Source: Pseudoduganella rivuli (GTDB taxonomy: Bacteria > Pseudomonadota > Gammaproteobacteria > Burkholderiales > Burkholderiaceae_D). Taken from it: a stretch of DNA of 64,000 nt. Position 1 is the first letter of the stretch. Each line of letters opens with the position of its first letter. Below, piece by piece: positions 59,578 to 64,000 of the stretch. Below the pieces are notes generated by a model. That model was given only the letters and a program-made list of their open reading frames with translations, did no database searches and was not told where the DNA came from. The stretch is taken from contig NZ_WKJJ01000012.1 of assembly GCF_009674485.1 (NCBI RefSeq), forward strand, positions 1 through 64,000, read 5' to 3'. The translations under genes and the position numbers were made by a program.

Positions 59578-60417
59578 TCACCATTGTTCGCGCAGCAATG
59601 CCCTCACCTTTCCCGACGCGTGCCGGTGCGGACTGCCCAGCCGCCCCGCCAGCGTGCGATCGTTGCCGGACCGGATGTCGGCCAGCGCCTGTTCCAGCGC
59701 GGCCCGTACCAGCGACAGCCCTGCCGCATCGGGCGTATCCGGATCCGGCGGCGACAGCAATTGCCACAGCAAGCCCAGCGACGCGTAGCTGCCGATGTCA
59801 TAGGCCATGGGCGGCACGCTGGCGGCCAGCTGTTCCAGCGCTTCCACCGACCGCAGCGTGATGCGGGCGGCCGACGCCTTGCCCATCGCATGCACCATGA
59901 CTTGCCCGTCGTCGAAGGCAATCAGGCGGTTGGCCTGGTAACCGTGCGCGAGGAAAGCCCCCGACATGGCGCGGCCGACGATCAGGCCGATGACCGGATG
60001 GCCGGCCAGCCGCGCCTCGGCATAGGCGCCCGCCGCGCCGGCCAGCGCCTGGTGGATACCGTATGCTTCCTCGACGCGGCCATACGCCTGGCTGGCCACG
60101 TCGATGACGGCCACGATCGGACGCTTGACGTCAGCCGCCTGGTCTTGCCGGATCACGTCGTGCACGGCGCGCGCCAGTTGCCACGCTTCGACCAGGCCGA
60201 TTTCGCCATTGCGCACGCGGCCGAAGCGGTTGTGCGCATCGGGCACCACGGCGATATAGCGCGCCGCCTGCCCGGCCAGCGTGGCGTCGGCCACCTGCAC
60301 CGCCGCGCAATAGCCGTCGGCAAGCGGCGCGCCGCCCGTCAATGCCGCCAGCCAGCGGGCGCCACGGCTGTCCGTTGCAATACCTTCCAGCTGGTCCGCT
60401 TTCAGATGCGTATTCAT
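59578..60417 (-). CDS. mdcE: malonate decarboxylase gamma subunit
   Basis: A 279-residue crotonase-fold subunit that, with MdcD, decarboxylates malonyl-S-ACP to acetyl-S-ACP. VIGLIVGRAMSGAFLAHGYQANRLIAFDDG and VMVHAMGKASAARITLRSVEALE mark MdcE. It starts inside the end of mdcD (ATGA overlap) and ends 113 bp before madL. Length fits the gamma subunit of the separate-subunit type. Confidence 0.93.
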   Translation of the reverse strand: MNTHLKADQLEGIATDSRGARWLAALTGGAPLADGYCAAVQVADATLAGQAARYIAVVPDAHNRFGRVRNGEIGLVEAWQLARAVHDVIRQDQAADVKRPIVAVIDVASQAYGRVEEAYGIHQALAGAAGAYAEARLAGHPVIGLIVGRAMSGAFLAHGYQANRLIAFDDGQVMVHAMGKASAARITLRSVEALEQLAASVPPMAYDIGSYASLGLLWQLLSPPDPDTPDAAGLSLVRAALEQALADIRSGNDRTLAGRLGSPHRHASGKVRALLREQW

Positions 60418-61265
60418 GGCTGCAATCCTTTCGTGTAAATGTCACGCACTTGCGCAGGTGAAGGCGGCATGGAAGGATCGACTTGCGCCAGGCAGGCGAG
60501 GAATTCCCCGTGGCGCGCGCTGCGGTGCCGCGCCGGCACGCCTTGCCGGAACAGGTCAACCACGGTGGCGCGGATCTGCGCCGTGTCGTCGGCCACGCAC
60601 AGGTCGGCCAGTTGCGATTGGACCCGCTGCTCGCCGCCCGTCAGGTTCCAGATCAATGGACGGTTGCGCGAATCGAATTCGGCGATCCCCGCTTCCTGTT
60701 CGATCACTTGCGGCCCGTTCAGGCCCAGCCGCGCCTCGCCCGTCAACACCAGGTAAGAACACAGGCCCGCCGCGATCGACATGCCGCCATAGCAGCCCAC
60801 CGTGCCGGCGCTGACGCCGATCACGGGACGGTAGCGCCGCAAGTCGACGATGGCGGACTGGATTTCGGCAATGGCCGCCAACCCCAGGTTGGCTTCCTGC
60901 AGCCGCACGCCGCCCGTTTCAAACAGGATCACGGCCTGCGTCGGGACGCCGTTGCGATTGTCTTCCGCCGCCAGTTCCAGCGCACCGGCGATTTTCGCGC
61001 CGCCCACTTCACCCATGCTGCCGCCCTGGAAGGCGCCTTCGATGGCCAGTACAACGGTGGGGTTTCCATCCAGCGTGCCTTTTGCCACCACCACGCCATC
61101 ATCGGCCTGCACGACGATCTGCTGCATGGCCAGCCATGGCGACGTGACGCGGTCAAATGGCCCCACCAGTTCGCGCATGGTGCCGGGGTCCAGCAGCGCC
61201 TGGGCGCGGCTGCGCGCGCCGCGTTCGATAAAGCTGTCGCGCGCCAGTAATTGTTCAGGGTTCAT
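60414..61265 (-). CDS. mdcD: malonate decarboxylase beta subunit
   Basis: A 283-residue crotonase-superfamily subunit, partner of MdcE. It has FIERGARSRAQALLDPGTMRELVGPF, NPTVVLAIEGAFQGGSMGEVGGAKIAGALELA and VGCYGGMSIAAGLCSYLVLTGEARLGLNGPQVIEQEAG, typical for the acyl-binding oxyanion region of MdcD. Its start overlaps the mdcC stop by four bases, and its stop overlaps the mdcE start, so translation of the whole set is coupled. Confidence 0.94.
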   Translation of the reverse strand: MNPEQLLARDSFIERGARSRAQALLDPGTMRELVGPFDRVTSPWLAMQQIVVQADDGVVVAKGTLDGNPTVVLAIEGAFQGGSMGEVGGAKIAGALELAAEDNRNGVPTQAVILFETGGVRLQEANLGLAAIAEIQSAIVDLRRYRPVIGVSAGTVGCYGGMSIAAGLCSYLVLTGEARLGLNGPQVIEQEAGIAEFDSRNRPLIWNLTGGEQRVQSQLADLCVADDTAQIRATVVDLFRQGVPARHRSARHGEFLACLAQVDPSMPPSPAQVRDIYTKGLQP

Positions 61266-61561
61266 GGCTTCTCCGCTTCTTCATAAGCCTGCTCGATGCG
61301 CATGCGCACCACGCCGGGGGTGGCGCCGCTGTCGTGGATTTCGATCGTCGCGGCCGGCAACGCCGTGGCGGAAAACATCCGGTCCAGCACTGCTTTCCAC
61401 GTGGCGCCAAAGCCGTTCACCGACGTTTGCACCAGCACCGTGGTGCGGCCGGCGGGCGCCGGTTCCAGCAACACTTCCAGGTCGCCCGAGCTGACCACGC
61501 CGGCCAGTGCGCGCCCTGCGGCCGGCCGCCCGGCCGCATATTCAAATTGCAGTTGTTCCAT
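61262..61561 (-). CDS. mdcC: malonate decarboxylase acyl carrier protein (delta subunit)
   Basis: A 99-residue carrier whose serine holds the phosphoribosyl-dephospho-CoA cofactor. The attachment serine is expected at Ser25 in VVSSGDLEVLLEP. NGFGATWKAVLDRMF and GATPGVVRMRIEQAYEEAEKP complete the family pattern. Its 5' end overlaps mdcB by 20 bp, and its 3' end overlaps mdcD by 4 bp. Confidence 0.93.
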   Translation of the reverse strand: MEQLQFEYAAGRPAAGRALAGVVSSGDLEVLLEPAPAGRTTVLVQTSVNGFGATWKAVLDRMFSATALPAATIEIHDSGATPGVVRMRIEQAYEEAEKP

Positions 61562-62438
61562 GTTCGCGCTCCGCGTCGAAATTGATGTTCGCTACCTGCT
61601 CCAGCAACAAGGCGGCCGCCAGCAAGTCCGCCGCTCCGCCGGGAGACACACGGCGCGCCAGCAAATCGTCGTCGAGCCGGCGCAGCGCGTGGCGGCCTTC
61701 GCCTGTCGCCACGCCGCCCGCCGCCAGCACGCGTTGCGCGCCCTGCTGCGTCGCCTGCAGCGCATCCTGCCCGCCGCGCGCCAGCAGGCACGTGTCGTCC
61801 AGCTGCGCCATCACCGCCAGCAACGCATCGAGCCGCGCTTCGTCTTCCGTCGCGCCCCGGCCGCGGGATGCCTGCAGCATCGGCAGCGCCACGTCGAGCA
61901 CGTGCGGGAATCCGTGCATCGCCTGCGCCTTCGCGCCGCCGACGCCATGCTGCAGGCAGGCCAGCGCGCCCTTGTTGCCCGTCACGGCAGGCCTGTGCGG
62001 GTCGGGCAGCCGCGCCAGTGCGCCGGCCCGTGCCGCGACACCTTGCGCGGAGCGATCCTCGTGGTCCTGCGCGGCCGCCGTGACCAGCAAGCCCAGTGCC
62101 CAGATCGCGCCACGGTGCGTATTGACGCCGCCCGTGGCCCGCATCATGGCCCGCTCGGCATCGCGGCCCAGCGCGCCGATCCGTTCGCGCAGCGCTTGCG
62201 CATCCGGCAGTTCCTGCCCGGCCTGCGCCATCGCTTCAAAGTACGGATGCAGGGTATGGGCCGAATGGCACATCAGCAGCCAGTTCAAGTCGTCGTGGGC
62301 GCCATTGCCGCGCAAGTCGACCAGTCCCGGTTTCGGGGTCAGCGTGGCTTCATCGACCAGCGCCGTCACGGCGGCGTCAGCAAGGCTGCGCGCCGTACCG
62401 GCTTGCGTGGTTTTTTCCAATAACAGTAAAGCGTTCAT
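61542..62438 (-). CDS. mdcB: triphosphoribosyl-dephospho-CoA synthase
   Basis: A 298-residue enzyme that makes the cofactor precursor for the malonate decarboxylase carrier from ATP and dephospho-CoA (CitG-like). Signatures: EATLTPKPGLVDLRGNGAHDDL, GGVNTHRGAIWALGLL and SPGGAADLLAAALLLEQV. Start ATG 62438 overlaps the mdcA stop in TAATG. A longer frame upstream belongs to the complement of no family and lies inside mdcA. Confidence 0.93.
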   Translation of the reverse strand: MNALLLLEKTTQAGTARSLADAAVTALVDEATLTPKPGLVDLRGNGAHDDLNWLLMCHSAHTLHPYFEAMAQAGQELPDAQALRERIGALGRDAERAMMRATGGVNTHRGAIWALGLLVTAAAQDHEDRSAQGVAARAGALARLPDPHRPAVTGNKGALACLQHGVGGAKAQAMHGFPHVLDVALPMLQASRGRGATEDEARLDALLAVMAQLDDTCLLARGGQDALQATQQGAQRVLAAGGVATGEGRHALRRLDDDLLARRVSPGGAADLLAAALLLEQVANINFDAEREHGTTAI

Positions 62439-64000
62439 TACCAGCTCCTGAATTTGGCGGGCGGGTTGTACAAGCCACCGGACCATTCGACCAGTTCCGC
62501 GATGCTCTTCGCGGCCAGCAGCGAACGGGTGGCGTCGGCGCGCTGCACACCGATGTCTTCCGGCAGCGCGATCAAGCCTTGCTGGCGCAGCCGCGCCGTT
62601 TCCTTCGGATCGTGCCGCAAGCCCACCGGCGTGACACCGGACACCGCCGCCAGCATGGCCTTGCGCTCTTCCAGCGAACGGGCCTTGTACAGGTAAGCAA
62701 TACCCTCTTCCGTCAACACGTGCGTCACGTCGTCGCCATAGATCATCACGGGCGCCAGCGGCATGCCGGACGCCTTGCCGACGCTCACCGCGTCCAGCGA
62801 TTCCACGATCGAAGGCTGGCCGCCGTCCTGGAACGTTTCCACCATTTGCACCACCAGCTTCTTGCCGCGCGCCAGCGGGTCGTCGGTCTCGATCAGATCC
62901 AGCCAGGCCGGCGTCGGATGGCGGCGGCCGTGCGGATCGTGGCCCATGTTCGGCGCGCCGCCAAAGCCGGTCAGGCGGCCCCGCGTCACGGTGGACGAAT
63001 TGCCCAGGCCATCCATTTGCAGGGTCGACCCGATAAACAAATCCACCGCGTACTGGCCGGCCAGCTGGCACAGCAGCCGGTTGGAGCGCATTGAGCCATC
63101 CTTACCGGTAAAGAAAATATCGGGGCGGGCCGCCGCATACGCTTCCATGCCCAGTTCCGCGCCGAAGCAATGCACGCTGTCGACCCAGCCGCTTTCGATG
63201 GCGGGGATCAACGTGGGATGGGGATTCAGGGTCCAGTTGCGGCAAATCTTGCCTTTCAACCCCAGCTGTTCGCCATAGGTGGGCAGGATCAGTTCAATCG
63301 CCGCGGTATTGAAACCGATGCCGTGGTTCAGCGATTGCACCTGGTGGCGCTCATAGACGCCGCGGATCGCCATCATCGCCATCAGGATGTGCAGCGGCTT
63401 GACCAGGCGCGGGTCGCGCGTGAACAGCGGTTCGATATAAAACGGCTTGTCCGCCTGCACCACGAAGTCGATCCACGATCCGGGAATATCGACGCGCGGC
63501 AAGTCGCCCGGGTTGTCAACGATTTCATTGACCTGCGCGATCACGATGCCGTCGCGGAACGCGGCTGCTTCCACCAGCGCCGGCGTGTCTTCGGTGCTGG
63601 GACCCGTGTACAGGTTGCCCTGGCGGTCCGCCGTATAGCCGGCCACCATCACGACGTTGGGCGACAGATCCACATACAGGCGGGCATACAATTCCACATA
63701 GGTGTGGATGGCGCCCATTTCCAGCATGCCGTCCTGCAGGAATTGTGAAATGCGCAAGCTTTGCGCACCGGCGAACGCGAAATCGAGCTTACGGGCAATG
63801 CCGCGCTCAAACAAATCCAGGTGTTCCGGCAGGCTGACGCTGGGCATGATCATGTGCAGCGCATTGACGATGCCGGGATCGACTTGCACCAGCTTGCGGG
63901 CAAGGAAGTCGGCCTGCTTTTGATTATTACCTTCCAGTACGACCCGGTCGCCGCTGGCAACCAATAGTTGCAGTGCTTCAACGATGCGTTCGCTGTCCAG
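62438..64000 (-). CDS. mdcA: malonate decarboxylase alpha subunit, 5' end outside the window
   Basis: The last 520 codons of MdcA, the acetyl-S-ACP:malonate ACP transferase that swaps acetyl for malonate on the carrier. The frame is open to the edge (LDSERIVEALQLLVASGDRV precedes the EGNNQKQADFLARKL family motif), so the true start, some 30 codons earlier by family length, is not in view. GYTADRQGNLYTGPSTEDTPALVEAAAF and SVHCFGAELGMEAYAA are typical. It heads the mdcABCDE-madLM-mdcGH-acs operon; any mdcR regulator lies beyond the edge. Confidence 0.94.
   Translation of the reverse strand: MDSERIVEALQLLVASGDRVVLEGNNQKQADFLARKLVQVDPGIVNALHMIMPSVSLPEHLDLFERGIARKLDFAFAGAQSLRISQFLQDGMLEMGAIHTYVELYARLYVDLSPNVVMVAGYTADRQGNLYTGPSTEDTPALVEAAAFRDGIVIAQVNEIVDNPGDLPRVDIPGSWIDFVVQADKPFYIEPLFTRDPRLVKPLHILMAMMAIRGVYERHQVQSLNHGIGFNTAAIELILPTYGEQLGLKGKICRNWTLNPHPTLIPAIESGWVDSVHCFGAELGMEAYAAARPDIFFTGKDGSMRSNRLLCQLAGQYAVDLFIGSTLQMDGLGNSSTVTRGRLTGFGGAPNMGHDPHGRRHPTPAWLDLIETDDPLARGKKLVVQMVETFQDGGQPSIVESLDAVSVGKASGMPLAPVMIYGDDVTHVLTEEGIAYLYKARSLEERKAMLAAVSGVTPVGLRHDPKETARLRQQGLIALPEDIGVQRADATRSLLAAKSIAELVEWSGGLYNPPAKFRSW

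Noticed and set aside
1-64000. CRISPR arrays, tRNA, rRNA, prophage or IS elements
   Set aside because: Looked for regularly spaced repeats, cloverleaf-like sequence, integrase or transposase genes; none seen. A more sensitive search could still find small RNAs.

Overview
The window reads as chromosomal DNA of a high-GC betaproteobacterium of the Oxalobacteraceae type (Janthinobacterium, Duganella or Massilia-like). The evidence is GC-rich coding bias, a lysC-tilS-accA-cysS housekeeping block, TAGAAT/TACACT-like -10 boxes, ANR/FNR-type TTGAT-N4-ATCAA boxes and a carbohydrate locus built on a TonB receptor. Genus is inference; no rRNA or tRNA gene was recognised. No prophage, insertion sequence or CRISPR array was found.

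Layout. 0-15 kb: lysC, tilS, accA, a DNA glycosylase, cysS, two cyclophilins, lpxH, then small accessory genes (CPBP-family membrane protein, DinB-type protein, DUF1439 lipoprotein, DUF72 protein, two related orphan periplasmic binding proteins) and a YtrA-type GntR-ABC transporter operon. 15-19.7 kb: a 4-hydroxyproline catabolism cluster (PAS-AraC regulator, epimerase, three-part D-hydroxyproline dehydrogenase) ending in a strong terminator. 19.7-20.9 kb: an accessory islet with a broken RNA 2'-phosphotransferase (kptA) gene and an unknown gene whose start lies inside a 133-nt imperfect palindrome. 20.9-25.7 kb: two related secreted zinc-metallopeptidase-like proteins flanking a MerR-controlled flavodoxin/DUF2938/DUF2798 operon. 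25.7-35.3 kb: a sugar locus (TonB receptor, XylFGH ABC transporter, Tat-exported GH3 glycosidase) with three LacI-type operators in the divergent region. 35.3-37.2 kb: a chemoreceptor.

37.3-43.5 kb: a LysR regulator and the glyoxylate-to-glycerate genes gcl-hyi-glxR, then pyruvate kinase. 43.6-53.9 kb: a group of transcription units with FNR-type boxes: a globin-coupled GGDEF-EAL protein, a leftward operon (alcohol dehydrogenase, small secreted protein, quinone reductase-like protein, PatZ-like acetyltransferase), a P-type ATPase and a hemerythrin-like protein lacking two usual iron ligands. 54-64 kb: an alpha/beta hydrolase, then a malonate operon mdcABCDE-madLM-mdcGH with acs as its last gene, so malonate import, decarboxylation and acetate activation are encoded together; mdcA runs off the right edge.

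Dispersed features include three copies of a palindromic intergenic repeat (arms GTAGGGCGG...CCGCCCTAC) at about 3.1, 31.6 and 42.0 kb, two of them directly after stop codons. The observations I consider most worth a second look are the palindrome-buried orphan gene at 20.2-20.9 kb, the ANR/FNR-box cluster with its ligand-poor hemerythrin, the repeat family, and the paired metallopeptidases around a MerR switch.
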